Below, one piece after another: positions 1-9,620 of a DNA stretch of 57,735 nt. The DNA lies in NCBI GenBank assembly GCA_030528155.1, contig JAUMZL010000015.1, positions 1-57,735 on the forward strand, given 5' to 3'. Below the pieces are notes generated by a model. That model saw nothing but the letters and a program-made list of their open reading frames with translations, made no database searches and was not told the DNA's origin. Both the position numbers and the translations under genes were made by a program. Positions within the stretch are counted from its first letter, which is position 1. Each line of letters opens with the position of its first letter. The stretch is from Aerococcus sp. Its GTDB lineage: Bacteria > Bacillota > Bacilli > Lactobacillales > Aerococcaceae.

Positions 1-38
1 CTTTAAGTAGTTTTAGGAATTGCCCTGTCTACTTAAAG
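1..38. repeat. Inverted repeat at left edge
   Basis: Ten bases, CTTTAAGTAG, are repeated in inverted orientation at 29-38 with an 18-base loop. No T-tract follows on either strand, so it is not a clear terminator. It may be the end of a feature cut by the window edge or an operator; nothing decides between these. Confidence 0.4.
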
Positions 39-110
39 GGGAGCATATCAGTTCTCATCATCTCCCATAAGTGAAGACTTATTTTCCAATTCAGGGAGTC
101 ATGCTTTATT

Positions 111-140
111 AAATAAAAAATCCCCCGTCTTAGACGAGGG
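111..140 (-). terminator. Intrinsic terminator after the aldo/keto reductase
   Basis: On the minus strand CCCTCGTC and GACGGGGG form an 8-bp stem around a TAA loop (two G-U pairs tolerated), followed by GATTTTTTATTT. It lies about 20 bp past the stop of the reductase gene. Confidence 0.8.
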
Positions 141-161
141 CATGGATGATCATCACTAATA

Positions 162-1130
162 TTATTCATTCAAGGCGCCGACAATTTTATGGGGAACATA
201 GCGTTCTTCAAGAAATGTCATGTCTGCTTCGGTAAGTTTGAGGTCCAACCCACCTACTGCATCATCAAGATATTTTTTCTTGGTGGCCCCAATAATTGGC
301 GAGGCCACACCTTTTGCCCATTCCCAAGCTAAGGCTACTTGGCTCATGGTCGCTTGGTGTTTTTTTGCAACCTCATGGACACGTTCAACTATCTTCATGT
401 CGAAGGCCTTCGTGTGGTCATATTTTTCTTCAGCAATGACATCGGTTTGGCTACGTTTCGTATGAGTGGTCCATTCCGTTCTTGCTAAACGGCCAGCAGC
501 GAGAGGGCTGTATGGCATGAGCGAGACGTTCATCTGCTGACAGATCGGAATCATCTCGCGCTCATCTTCGCGGTACAGCAGGTTGTAATGGTTTTCCATC
601 GTTTGGAAAGTCGCCCACCCATTATCTTTGGCTACTTGTTGCATGTTGTAGAATTGGTAGCCATACATCGCTGAAGCCCCAATTGCTCGTACCTTACCAG
701 CTTTGATCAGTTCATTGAGGGCTGACATGGTTTCTTCAATTGGTGTTTCATAATCAAAACGATGGATGATATAAAGATCAAGGTAATCTGTCCCTAGACG
801 TTTCAGACTGCCTTCGACTTCACTCATGATTGCAGATCGTGAAAGTTTTCCTGGATTAAAATAGACTTTGGATGCAATAACCACCTTATCACGAGTCGTA
901 TGTTTTTTGAGGGCTTGACCAAGATATTCCTCACTGGTTCCGGCAGAATAGCTGTTAGCGGTATCGAAGAAATTAATTCCTAAATCCAAAGCATGTGCGA
1001 CCATATCTTCTGTTTGATGAGCATCGAGAGTCCAATCGTGCATTGTTCCTGCTTTTCCGAAACTCATAGCACCAATACATAATTTAGAAACGTTAATGTC
1101 AGTATTCCCTAATGTCGTATATTCCATCAT
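162..1130 (-). CDS. Aldo/keto reductase family oxidoreductase
   Basis: A 322-residue NAD(P)H-dependent reductase of the (beta/alpha)8-barrel aldo/keto reductase superfamily, expected to be cytosolic and to act on aldehydes or ketones; the substrate cannot be read. The catalytic tetrad is visible: Asp and Tyr in FFDTANSYSAG, Lys in VVIASKVY and His in YIIHRFDY. The frame stays open upstream to 1289, adding about 53 residues unlike the family, but the family N-terminus begins at MEYTTLGNTDINVSKL and a GGAG lies 6 bases before the ATG at 1130, so that start is chosen. A second plausible ribosome site (AAAGGTGA) precedes 1289, so a longer product is possible. It is monocistronic with its own terminator. 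Confidence 0.85.
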   Translation of the reverse strand: MMEYTTLGNTDINVSKLCIGAMSFGKAGTMHDWTLDAHQTEDMVAHALDLGINFFDTANSYSAGTSEEYLGQALKKHTTRDKVVIASKVYFNPGKLSRSAIMSEVEGSLKRLGTDYLDLYIIHRFDYETPIEETMSALNELIKAGKVRAIGASAMYGYQFYNMQQVAKDNGWATFQTMENHYNLLYREDEREMIPICQQMNVSLMPYSPLAAGRLARTEWTTHTKRSQTDVIAEEKYDHTKAFDMKIVERVHEVAKKHQATMSQVALAWEWAKGVASPIIGATKKKYLDDAVGGLDLKLTEADMTFLEERYVPHKIVGALNE

Positions 1131-1372
1131 CATTCGCTCCTTTTTCTTCATGTCAATGCTCACTGTGTCCGTATTTTTCATCTCATTAAATATCCCATGA
1201 CGTTCGCCAGCTAGCGCGAAAGGCACTCTGATTTTCTCTTTGTCTGGATACTGCATGTCAACAGCATGTTCATTTGTTGTCTCTAGCATACTGAGAAATC
1301 ACCTTTTATGGAAATACCTTTCCTAACAGGAGCGATGCTTATAAGGCATGACGTTAACCAGCAATGATGACA

Positions 1373-1405
1373 CAAAAAACCCACTCGTTTTTTGGGAGTG
1401 GGTTT
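1373..1405 (-). terminator. Intrinsic terminator after ffh
   Basis: AACCCACTC and GAGTGGGTT pair across a loop on the minus strand, followed by TTTTTTG. It closes the smc-ftsY-ffh transcription unit. Confidence 0.85.
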
Positions 1406-1414
1406 TACTTTTAA

Positions 1415-2872
1415 TTATTTTTTCTTGCCACGACGTTTGCCAAGTTTTTTCATCTTGCGCATCTTCCGCTGCGCTTGAACTTGTTCTACGCGGTTCAATC
1501 CTTTGCCAGCAGGAGCTTGTTGGCCAAAGCCTCCGCCCATGCCCATCATATTCTGTAAGGCACTGGTATCGCCATTAGACATGGCGCTCATCATCGTTCG
1601 TGACTGATTAAATTGCTTGATTAAGCGGTTGACTTCAGCCACCGTCGTGCTGGAGCCTTTCGCAATGCGACGGCGGCGAGATTGGTTGATGTCATCAGGA
1701 TGCTCACGTTCGTATGTCGTCATGGACTGAATCATTGCCTTAGTGCGTGCCATGTCTTTAGGATCGAGTTTCACCTGATCCAAATTGAGCATCTTATTCA
1801 CGCCAGGAATCATTTTCAAAATGCCTTCGAGCGGCCCCATGTTATTCAATTGATCCATTTGCTTAATGAAGTCATTGAAGTCATAGGTATTTGCTCGCAT
1901 TTTTTCAGCCATGGCTTCCGCTTCGGCTGCATCGAATTCTTTTTCAGCCTTCTCAATCAGGGTCATCATGTCCCCCATACCGAGAATACGGTTGGACATG
2001 CGGTCTGGGTAGAAGGTTTCAATGTCAGCTAGTTTTTCACCGGTTCCAGAGAATTTGATCGGCTTGCCAGTGATGCTAGCAATAGAAAGAGCTGCCCCAC
2101 CACGAGTATCCCCATCGAGCTTGGTCACAATCACCCCAGTAATTTCCAGGCGATCATCGAAGGTTTTTGCTACATTGGCTGCTTCCTGACCGGTCATCGC
2201 ATCAACAGTCAACAGGATTTCATCCGGATGAACAGCAGATTTGATATCTTCTAATTCCTGCATTAAGCGTTCATCGATCTGCAACCGTCCTGCAGTATCG
2301 ATGAAGATTAAATCTGCCCCTTCTGCTTTAGCCTTTTCAATCCCGCGCTGAGCAATCTCAACTGGATTGGCATCCACACCTTCTTGATAGACCGGTAAAT
2401 CGAGCTCACGGCCGATCGTTTCCAACTGGTCGATCGCTGCTGGCCGGTACACGTCACCTGCAATCAAGAATGGTTTGCGGTGCTGCTCACTGCGCAGATA
2501 GTTGGCTAATTTCCCTACTGTCGTCGTTTTACCAGCACCCTGTAGCCCAGCCATCATCACGATCGTTGGTCCTGATTGGGCATATTGGATGCCAACCTGT
2601 TCGCCACCCAACAAATCCGTTAATTCTTGGTCAACGATTTTAACAATTTGTTGAGCCGGGGTTAATGATCCCAGCACATCACTATTTAATGCCTTATCTT
2701 GGACATTATGAACGAATTGACGAACCACTTTGAAGTTAACATCTGCTTCCAACAAAGCGAGACGTACTTCTCGCATCATCTCACGCAGATCGGCTTCACT
2801 TATTTTTCCGCCTTTTTTGCCTAATTTTTCTACCGATCCTTGTAAACGATCGGACAAGCTTTCAAAAGCCAT
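1415..2872 (-). CDS. ffh: Signal recognition particle GTPase Ffh (SRP54)
   Basis: The protein subunit of SRP: it binds signal sequences and 4.5S/6S RNA and docks with FtsY to deliver nascent membrane proteins. The 485-residue protein has an N domain (about 1-90), a GTPase G domain with P-loop GLQGAGKTT at 109-117, IDTAGR and TKLDGDTRGGA, and a C-terminal M domain ending in a Met/Gly-rich stretch and a Lys/Arg-rich tail, which is the usual layout and length. A ribosome site (GGTGAAAAC) precedes the ATG. It is last in the operon, 23 bp after ylxM, and followed by a terminator. The SRP RNA gene is not in this window. Confidence 0.98.
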   Translation of the reverse strand: MAFESLSDRLQGSVEKLGKKGGKISEADLREMMREVRLALLEADVNFKVVRQFVHNVQDKALNSDVLGSLTPAQQIVKIVDQELTDLLGGEQVGIQYAQSGPTIVMMAGLQGAGKTTTVGKLANYLRSEQHRKPFLIAGDVYRPAAIDQLETIGRELDLPVYQEGVDANPVEIAQRGIEKAKAEGADLIFIDTAGRLQIDERLMQELEDIKSAVHPDEILLTVDAMTGQEAANVAKTFDDRLEITGVIVTKLDGDTRGGAALSIASITGKPIKFSGTGEKLADIETFYPDRMSNRILGMGDMMTLIEKAEKEFDAAEAEAMAEKMRANTYDFNDFIKQMDQLNNMGPLEGILKMIPGVNKMLNLDQVKLDPKDMARTKAMIQSMTTYEREHPDDINQSRRRRIAKGSSTTVAEVNRLIKQFNQSRTMMSAMSNGDTSALQNMMGMGGGFGQQAPAGKGLNRVEQVQAQRKMRKMKKLGKRRGKKK

Positions 2873-2895
2873 GTTTTCACCTCTATAATTTTTGA

Positions 2896-3237
2896 TTAAT
2901 CATTATCGATCAGAAAAAGTTGTTCAACTAAACGCTGTAATGCTCGGTCAGTCGGATAATGACGACTCACATAGTCATTTAACGACTGATACGCTTTTTG
3001 CCTTAATTCTTCTGAATGGACGAGTTGTAATAACGCCTCATAGTGTGTCAGCGTCTGTTCGCTGCGATGAATATTATCATAAACTGCCTGCCGACTAACC
3101 CCGAGATTTTCTGCAATTTCGCCCAGTGAATAGTCTTCTCGGTAGTAGAGGTCGAGATACTGGCGCTGTTTATCAGTTAATAGTCCTTGATAGTAATCAT
3201 ACAGCTGATTCATTCGCTCTGTTTTTTCAACGGACAC
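2896..3237 (-). CDS. ylxM: YlxM/p13-family DNA-binding protein (UPF0122)
   Basis: A 113-residue helix-turn-helix protein of the UPF0122 family, whose genes almost always sit between ftsY and ffh, as here. Members resemble sigma-70 region 4: the segment with [14 protein letters not shown] and [12 protein letters not shown] looks like such a HTH. The family has been linked to modulating the SRP pathway, but its exact role is unsettled. The start is GTG at 3237 with GGTGAG just upstream; an ATG eight codons later is the alternative. It sits 23 bp after ftsY and 23 bp before ffh. Confidence 0.9.
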   Translation of the reverse strand: MSVEKTERMNQLYDYYQGLLTDKQRQYLDLYYREDYSLGEIAENLGVSRQAVYDNIHRSEQTLTHYEALLQLVHSEELRQKAYQSLNDYVSRHYPTDRALQRLVEQLFLIDND

Positions 3238-3260
3238 ACGCTCACCACTTTTCTATTGGA

Positions 3261-4292
3261 TTATTGTTGAATTTCTACGACGTCACGCACCATCTGATAG
3301 ATGAATTTTTCTGCATCAAATGGTTGCAAGTCGTCTAATCCTTCCCCTAAACCAACGAATTTGACCGGCAAATCCATTTCATAGCGAATCGCAAAGATCA
3401 CGCCACCCTTAGCTGTGCCATCCATCTTCGTTAAGATCAAACCAGTGATATTAACAGTTTGTGCAAATTCTTTGGCTTGTTGCAAGGCGTTTTGCCCAGT
3501 CGTTGCATCGAGCACCAACAAGGTTTCTTGAGGGGCGCCAGGAATTTCCCGACCAATCACGCGATTCATCTTTTCCAATTCGGCCATCAAGTTCTTCTTG
3601 TTCTGCAAACGTCCTGCCGTATCAATCAAGAGATAGTCTACCTGCTCAGCCTGTGCTTTCTTCACCGCATCGAAGCAGACCGAAGCGGGATCGGCTTTCT
3701 CACGTCCAGTCACAATGGGAACCTCCACGCGATCCGCCCATTTCACTAACTGCTCCACAGCTCCAGCCCGGAAGGTATCTCCGGCTGCAAGGAGGACGCT
3801 GTGGCCTTGTGCTTTCAATTGATGCGCCATTTTACCGATCGTAGTGGTCTTACCAGCACCATTCACACCGACAAACAGGATGACTGTCGGGCCATTCGGA
3901 TTTTCTTTGATGGCTACATCTGGCTCGCCACCTTGATCATAAATATCAATCATTTTTTCAATGACGGTATTCTTCACGTCTTCACCCTTCGATACCCCAC
4001 GCCGTTTCACTTCATCGCGCACAGCATCGGATAGGGCGAGCGTCATGTCGAAGCCGACATCACTAGTAATCAATGTTTCTTCTAAATCATCGAAAAAGTC
4101 TTCATCAACCTCACGAAAACCGGCAAACAACTCATTCAATCGTTCCGAAAAACTACGGCGGGTCTTTTCTACCCCTTGATCATATTTATCTAAAACAATT
4201 TTCTCTTTTTCTTCTTCCCGTGACTTCGCTTGTTCTTCAACGAGCGGGTCTTCTCCGGTAAAAGCTTTTTTAATACGGTCAAATAATCCCAT
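3261..4292 (-). CDS. ftsY: SRP receptor GTPase FtsY
   Basis: The membrane-associated SRP receptor that pairs with Ffh and releases cargo at the Sec translocon. The 343-residue form has a short charged N-terminal segment (about 1-40), an N domain, and the G domain with P-loop GVNGAGKTTT at about 142-151, IDTAGR, TKMDGTAKGG and the C-terminal GLGEGLDDLQPF motif. The short A region is typical of Firmicutes, compared with the long acidic one of E. coli. A strong AAGGAGAG ribosome site lies upstream. It starts 2 bp after the HAD phosphatase stop, so the two are very likely co-translated. Confidence 0.97.
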   Translation of the reverse strand: MGLFDRIKKAFTGEDPLVEEQAKSREEEKEKIVLDKYDQGVEKTRRSFSERLNELFAGFREVDEDFFDDLEETLITSDVGFDMTLALSDAVRDEVKRRGVSKGEDVKNTVIEKMIDIYDQGGEPDVAIKENPNGPTVILFVGVNGAGKTTTIGKMAHQLKAQGHSVLLAAGDTFRAGAVEQLVKWADRVEVPIVTGREKADPASVCFDAVKKAQAEQVDYLLIDTAGRLQNKKNLMAELEKMNRVIGREIPGAPQETLLVLDATTGQNALQQAKEFAQTVNITGLILTKMDGTAKGGVIFAIRYEMDLPVKFVGLGEGLDDLQPFDAEKFIYQMVRDVVEIQQ

Positions 4293-4294
4293 CG

Positions 4295-5113
4295 TTATCT
4301 TCTCTCCTTAGGGGTAACAAATTGACGGATAGCGATACCTACGCCATCCTCTTCATTCGTTAACGTAACATAGTCAGCAATGGCCTTCATGCTTGGATTG
4401 CCATTCGCCATCACTACGGCCATACCCGCTTTTTTGAGCATCGTTTGATCATTCTCTTCATCGCCGATAGCCATCACCGCGCGCATGGGTATACCTAAGT
4501 GGTCAGCAAGCGCCTCCACTGCGGCCCCTTTGTTGACCGCTTTTGGCATAATTTCCAATTGATACTCCTGCGAACGCACCACAGCATATTCAGTAAACAA
4601 GAACTCCGGAATACGCGCCATGCATGCCGACAGATGTTCTTTTGTCGTGGTCGCGACGACTTTGTAAATAGGTAAGCATGGTGCTTTTTGGCGTTTCCAA
4701 TCAGAAAATGTCAAGTACGGGGTACGCTCTGGGTAGGTACTTGGCCAACCCGGTACTGCTTCGAAATGAAAAGCTTGTTTGGCACTCACTGCATCTGCCG
4801 GCAAGTCGCTCATTAACAGAGCATCCGCAATGCGTTCCACTTCAGCTGGTGCGAGCGTGGTCTGTTGGATGATCGTAGCGGTCGCATTATCGACCACAGC
4901 GCCTCCATTAAAAATAATGCTGTGTTGTCCCGCTTGATCGAGTCCTAGTTTCGAAACTAACGGTAAGACACCCGACAACGGTCGCCCCGAACAAATCACG
5001 ACTTCAACGTCCTGCTCAGTTGCCCAGCGAACAGCTTCTCGGTTTGCTTCGCTAAGTGTCTTGTCATTTCTAAGCAGAGTTCCATCTAAATCAATTGCTA
5101 TCAATTGGATCAT
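4295..5113 (-). CDS. Cof-type HAD-IIB phosphatase
   Basis: A 272-residue haloacid dehalogenase-superfamily hydrolase of the Cof/YidA type, expected to dephosphorylate sugar phosphates, nucleotides or flavin cofactors; the substrate is not readable. Motif I is DLDGTLL at the very N-terminus, a Ser/Gly motif II is in VVICSGRP, and motifs III/IV are a Lys (PKAVNKGAAV) and GDEENDQTML. The ATG at 5113 is chosen because GGAG lies 6 bases upstream and the family begins at this point; the frame extends 14 codons further up. It stands between smc and ftsY, a place usually without such a gene, and is 2 bp from ftsY. Confidence 0.9.
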   Translation of the reverse strand: MIQLIAIDLDGTLLRNDKTLSEANREAVRWATEQDVEVVICSGRPLSGVLPLVSKLGLDQAGQHSIIFNGGAVVDNATATIIQQTTLAPAEVERIADALLMSDLPADAVSAKQAFHFEAVPGWPSTYPERTPYLTFSDWKRQKAPCLPIYKVVATTTKEHLSACMARIPEFLFTEYAVVRSQEYQLEIMPKAVNKGAAVEALADHLGIPMRAVMAIGDEENDQTMLKKAGMAVVMANGNPSMKAIADYVTLTNEEDGVGIAIRQFVTPKERR

Positions 5114-5244
5114 GCTGTGCTCCATTTCTCTTATCTTTTGCCACTGTGTGCTCATTTTAACATACCACTACCTACCCATACTAGCTTATGAATACGACCG
5201 AACCATCAGCGATACCATGATTTTAGCGGTCACCTCATCTGTTA

Positions 5245-8200
5245 CTATGTCGTTTCTGATGGCAATGGCCAATCCACATCGCCCAATTTAACTGAGGCTA
5301 ATTTTGAAATGCCGGCTTGTTCCATGGTCACTCCATAAAGCAGATTTGCATGTTCCATTGTTCCCTTACGATGCGTGATCACAATAAATTGCGTCTTTTC
5401 GGCGTAATGCTGGAGGTACTCACCATAACGCTCTACATTGGCATCATCCAACGCTGCTTCTACCTCATCGAGAATACTGAAAGGCACAGGATTGACCGCA
5501 ATCATCGCAAATAACAGAGCGATAGCTGTCAATGAACGTTCCCCCCCTGAAAGCAAACTCATCAACTGCAATTTCTTGCCAGGAGGTTGGGCCATAATTT
5601 CAATTCCTGTGGTTAATAACTGCTTAGGATCGCTTAACGTTAAGGTCGCTTTTCCTCCGCCAAATAGTTTAGGGAAAATTTGTTCAAAGGCCGCCTGAAT
5701 GGCGAGAAAACTAGCTTTAAATTTCTCACTGACTTCCTGGTCCAAGGTCGCGATAGTGGTTTTTAAATTATCAACGGCAGCTAAAACATCAGCGCGTTGC
5801 GTTGCCATGAAATCGTAACGCTCTTTGACCGCATCATATTCTGCAATGGCTTGGAGGTTGACTGCTCCCAGTTGGTCAATCTCCCGCTTCAATCGTTTCA
5901 CCTGCTGGCTCGCTTCATCAACAGAGAGAGTCAATTGGCTCTGTTCCTGGGCGCGCTCAAACGTGAGGCTGTAGTCTTCGCGCAAATGGGTTAAATGGGT
6001 ATCAATCGTTACCTCATACCTAGAAATGCGAGCTTGGGTGGTACTTTGTTCCTGATAGTAACGCTCCAATGCCTCATTATGCGTCTCCTGCTGCGCGCTC
6101 AAACGCTCAATAGCCGCCTGCGCTTGCTGTTGACGTTCTTTGGCTGTTTTTTGTGCTTGCTTGAGCTGTTGTTGGCGATCGATTTTTTGCTGGAGTTGCT
6201 CTTTTTGTTTGCGTTCTGTCGCTTTGAAGGTCGCTTCATCCATCGGTGGCGTGCCGGCTTGGTCATTCAACGTTTGTATCGCCTGTTCAACCTGCTGCAC
6301 ATCTTCTTTTGCCTGCAAAACAGCCGTTGTTTGTTGTTCCACGGCTGCTTTTGCCACAGCTAAAGCTGTTTTGATGGTTTGCCGCTTTTCTACCAAAGTC
6401 GCATGTTCTACCTGATAGGTCTCTTCAGAGGCATTAGCGGAATCAATTTGTGCTTTTAATTGCGCAATCGTTTGGGTTGCTTCCTGCAATTCATTCTCTA
6501 ACTGTCGCTGCGCGTGATTGGCTGATTGTTGGTCTTCTGAATGAATCTCTGCTTCATATTGCGCACCAGTTAAGCTTTTTTCGACATCGCTTAATTGCTC
6601 TGTTAATTGTGCTAATGTCTCTTTGGCACTGCGCTCTTGATAGCGTGCCTCTGTACCAGCTTCTTTGACAGCTTCCAGGGCTTCAGTAAGTTGGCTCGCC
6701 TGTCGTTCTAATTTTTCGCGGGTTTCACTGAGAGTAGCCAGTGTCTCTTTGAGCTCAGTTTCTTTTTGGGCATAGGCTTTGATGGCTTGCCTGCGCTCGA
6801 GGATAGCCCCTTGTTGATTGTTGCGGTTCATTCCCCCAGTAAGAGACCCACCCGCATGCACTAAATCGCCTTCCAATGAGACAACACGGACACGGCGATT
6901 GAGTAATTGGTTAATCTGGCGTGCACTTTTTAGGTCTTTGGTGACGAGCGTCGATCCCATCAGATTTGCCATTACCGGTAGATACTTAGCGTCAAATTTC
7001 ACCAAATCTACCAATACGCCGAGATACCCTGTCACTGTCTGTGCTTGGCCAAGTTCATTGGGGGACAGTGTCCGTGGCTTCATCACATCTAAAGGCAGGA
7101 ATGTCGCTCGTCCGCCGCGCTCTTGTTTGAGCTGCTGGATGACTTGTTCGGCGACACGCCCAGTTGCAGTGATGATATTTTGCATCTGGCCCCCCAGCGC
7201 TGTCTCCACGGCCAGATTATAGGCAGCCGGCACTTCCATTAACTGAGCTACAGCCCCGTGAATACCTGCGTATTTCGTTTTCAATTTCAGCGCATTTTTC
7301 ACGCCAAAATAAAATCCCTCATTGTTTTCTTCTAGAGAACGAAGACTCTCATGTTTGGCTTTCGCTTGCAAATACGTTTGATTAGCCTGATCATAGTCCT
7401 TTTGCACGGCTTGTATCTGGTCATTAAGGGCTTTTAATGACTGTGCTTTGGCCTGATAGTCATTGAGAATACTATCAAGTGCCTCTTTCACTTGCTCCAA
7501 TTGCTCTTGTGCCTCTTTTTGGGCTGTTTCTAATGTTCGCTGTTCTTTTTCCCACTGTTGCTGTTGGTGCTGCTGTTCCAGGTATTTTTGCTCTCGCAAC
7601 GATTGATCCTTCTCCATTGCCACCAACTGATTTTTCAGTTGATTCTGGCGTTGTAAGGCATCGAAATACTGATTACGCAGAGCTTCCACGTCGACCGTCC
7701 GCGCTGCTTCCAACGCATTTAAAGCAGACGTCACATCAGACAAACGCTCCTTTTGATCACGGACTTCTTGCTGGCTGGCCGTTAAAGCAGCATTCGCCTT
7801 CGTAAAAGCCTTAGTGCGCGTCGTGCGATCTCTATCCAATTCCGCCAAGCGAGCTTGCCGTTGGGCCTGATCTTTTTGTTGAAACGCAAAGCGCTGTTTG
7901 GCTAATTCCAGATTGGATTGTGATTGCTCAATCTGCTGGACGAGGGTGATTAGTTCGTTATGCAACGTCTCCCGCTTTTCTTCTTCTGCACTTTCAATCC
8001 GTTGTTGTTCATCCAATGCTTCGTGAGCCGTTTTAAGCGCTGCTTTTTCACGGCGGATACCCGCTTCAACTTGAATTAGCTCTTGCTTACTCAACTCCCA
8101 TGCCTTGGATTGTGCCTCGATTTCAACGGTAATCAGGGCAATTTCAATCTCACTGAGGGCAGATTTCTTCTCCTGATAGGTCATTGCTGTATCGCGTTGT

Positions 8201-8820
8201 TCTTTGAGTGGCGTGAGGCGCGTTTCAATCTCACTCATAATGTCATCGAGGCGGTTTTGATTATCCAAGGTGCGAGCCAATTTGCGCTCTGCTTCTTGTT
8301 TTTTTGCTTTATACTTGGTCACCCCAGCAGCCTCTTCGAAGATCGCGCGGCGCTCTTCGGCTTTCTGGTTAAAAATTTCCTCCACACGCCCTTGCGAGAT
8401 CACTGAGAATGAGTGCTTCCCGATCCCTGTGTCCATCATTAATTCCGTAATATCCTTCAAACGGCACTGCTGTCCATTTAGGCGATAAGTACTCTCGCCC
8501 TTGCGTGTAAAGCGGCGGGTCAAGCGCACCACATCTTGATCTAACGCTAGGGTTCGGTCGTTATTATCAAACTCCAAGGAAACTTCTGCATATTGCGCCC
8601 GTGATTTGCTAGCGGATCCAGCAAAAATCACATCGTCCATCCGTTCACCGCGCAATGATTTCGCCGATTGCTCTCCTAATACCCACTTGATAGCTTCGGT
8701 GATATTCGATTTACCACTACCATTGGGGCCGACAATGGCGGTAAAGTCGGCATTCAATTCGATCCGCGTTTTTTCCGCAAAACTTTTGAACCCTATCAAT
8801 TCGATTACTTTTAGATACAC
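5245..8820 (-). CDS. smc: Chromosome segregation ATPase SMC
   Basis: The condensin-like SMC protein that, with ScpA and ScpB, organises and segregates chromosomes. The 1191 residues show the family plan: N-terminal ATPase half with P-loop GPNGSGKSN (31-39), a long Gln/Glu-rich coiled coil, a hinge beginning around GFYFGVKNAL, a second coiled coil, and a C-terminal half with the signature LLSGGERSLTAIALLFA and Walker B region SILDEVEAALDD. Length is normal. It follows rnc by 14 bp, the conserved Firmicute order rnc-smc-ftsY, here with an extra HAD gene after it. Confidence 0.98.
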   Translation of the reverse strand: MYLKVIELIGFKSFAEKTRIELNADFTAIVGPNGSGKSNITEAIKWVLGEQSAKSLRGERMDDVIFAGSASKSRAQYAEVSLEFDNNDRTLALDQDVVRLTRRFTRKGESTYRLNGQQCRLKDITELMMDTGIGKHSFSVISQGRVEEIFNQKAEERRAIFEEAAGVTKYKAKKQEAERKLARTLDNQNRLDDIMSEIETRLTPLKEQRDTAMTYQEKKSALSEIEIALITVEIEAQSKAWELSKQELIQVEAGIRREKAALKTAHEALDEQQRIESAEEEKRETLHNELITLVQQIEQSQSNLELAKQRFAFQQKDQAQRQARLAELDRDRTTRTKAFTKANAALTASQQEVRDQKERLSDVTSALNALEAARTVDVEALRNQYFDALQRQNQLKNQLVAMEKDQSLREQKYLEQQHQQQQWEKEQRTLETAQKEAQEQLEQVKEALDSILNDYQAKAQSLKALNDQIQAVQKDYDQANQTYLQAKAKHESLRSLEENNEGFYFGVKNALKLKTKYAGIHGAVAQLMEVPAAYNLAVETALGGQMQNIITATGRVAEQVIQQLKQERGGRATFLPLDVMKPRTLSPNELGQAQTVTGYLGVLVDLVKFDAKYLPVMANLMGSTLVTKDLKSARQINQLLNRRVRVVSLEGDLVHAGGSLTGGMNRNNQQGAILERRQAIKAYAQKETELKETLATLSETREKLERQASQLTEALEAVKEAGTEARYQERSAKETLAQLTEQLSDVEKSLTGAQYEAEIHSEDQQSANHAQRQLENELQEATQTIAQLKAQIDSANASEETYQVEHATLVEKRQTIKTALAVAKAAVEQQTTAVLQAKEDVQQVEQAIQTLNDQAGTPPMDEATFKATERKQKEQLQQKIDRQQQLKQAQKTAKERQQQAQAAIERLSAQQETHNEALERYYQEQSTTQARISRYEVTIDTHLTHLREDYSLTFERAQEQSQLTLSVDEASQQVKRLKREIDQLGAVNLQAIAEYDAVKERYDFMATQRADVLAAVDNLKTTIATLDQEVSEKFKASFLAIQAAFEQIFPKLFGGGKATLTLSDPKQLLTTGIEIMAQPPGKKLQLMSLLSGGERSLTAIALLFAMIAVNPVPFSILDEVEAALDDANVERYGEYLQHYAEKTQFIVITHRKGTMEHANLLYGVTMEQAGISKLASVKLGDVDWPLPSETT

Positions 8821-8834
8821 CTTTATTTCCTCTT

Positions 8835-9539
8835 TTAATCGTTATTATGCAGCTTCCCAAGAGCTTCCTTGGCGGCTTGCTGTTCGGCCTCTTTTTTGTT
8901 ATGGCCACTGCCCGTCCCAATAACATCGCCAAACAATTGCACTTCTACAGTAAATTGGTTGTTATTCTCATTAGATGGTTGCTCAATGGTTTGGTAATTG
9001 AGGTCAATCTTCCCATTTTTCTGCAGTTCTTCTTGCAGAGCCGTTTTATGGTCGCTTTGCAGAGAGAAAGTGCCATTCTCAATCTTAGGATAAATGGTTT
9101 GCGCCAAAAAATGCTCAACCGCATCTAACCCAAGATCAAGATAAATGGCGCCAACAACAGATTCAAACAAGTCGCAGAGTAATGACGGACGATTGCGAGC
9201 GCCACTCTGTTCCTCACCATGCCCCAAACGAATCCATTGATCGAATCCGCACTCCTTGCAGCGCTTAGCGAGCGAATCTTCGCAAACAATGATTGAACGA
9301 AAGCGTGAAAGTTTTCCTTCTGGCATTTCGGGAAAATGTTGGTAGATGTAGGTCGAGACGGTTAGTTCCAACACCGCATCCCCTAAAAATTCGATTCGCT
9401 CATTGTATTCAATATCTGGAAATTGACGGCGATTCTCATTAGCATAGCTGGAATGAGTAAATGCGGTCATATATGGCTTTTGATTCTTAATCGTTAAGCC
9501 AAACTCTTGTAATAATGCTTCGATATCACTGATTCCCAT
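8835..9539 (-). CDS. rnc: Ribonuclease III
   Basis: A double-strand-specific endoribonuclease for rRNA and mRNA processing. The 234-residue protein has the RNase III signature NERIEFLGDAVLEL in the N-terminal nuclease domain, the second acidic cluster (FESVVGAIYLD), and a C-terminal double-stranded RNA-binding domain ending in GHNKKEAEQQAAKEAL. The ATG at 9539 has AGGAGG six bases upstream and fits the family; the frame opens six codons earlier without a better site. It is first in the rnc-smc-HAD-ftsY-ylxM-ffh series, and a terminator separates it from acpP. Confidence 0.97.
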   Translation of the reverse strand: MGISDIEALLQEFGLTIKNQKPYMTAFTHSSYANENRRQFPDIEYNERIEFLGDAVLELTVSTYIYQHFPEMPEGKLSRFRSIIVCEDSLAKRCKECGFDQWIRLGHGEEQSGARNRPSLLCDLFESVVGAIYLDLGLDAVEHFLAQTIYPKIENGTFSLQSDHKTALQEELQKNGKIDLNYQTIEQPSNENNNQFTVEVQLFGDVIGTGSGHNKKEAEQQAAKEALGKLHNND

Positions 9540-9589
9540 AACGTTCCTCCTACTCATTTTTATACTGATGGGGAATTGCCCCCTTTTGT

Positions 9590-9620
9590 AAAGACAAAGC
9601 TGGGTAATTTACCCAGCTTT
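9590..9620 (-). terminator. Terminator overlapping the acpP stop codon
   Basis: AAAGCTGGGTAA and its complement TTACCCAGCTTT form a 12-bp stem with almost no loop, followed on the minus strand by TGTCTTTAC. The acpP stop codon TAA lies inside the 5' arm. The weak T-tract suggests partial termination between acpP and rnc. Confidence 0.65.

Noticed and set aside
1134-1289. N-terminal extension of the aldo/keto reductase or a separate small gene
   Set aside because: Extension is unlike the family and an internal ATG with GGAG fits better, although a weak site exists upstream.
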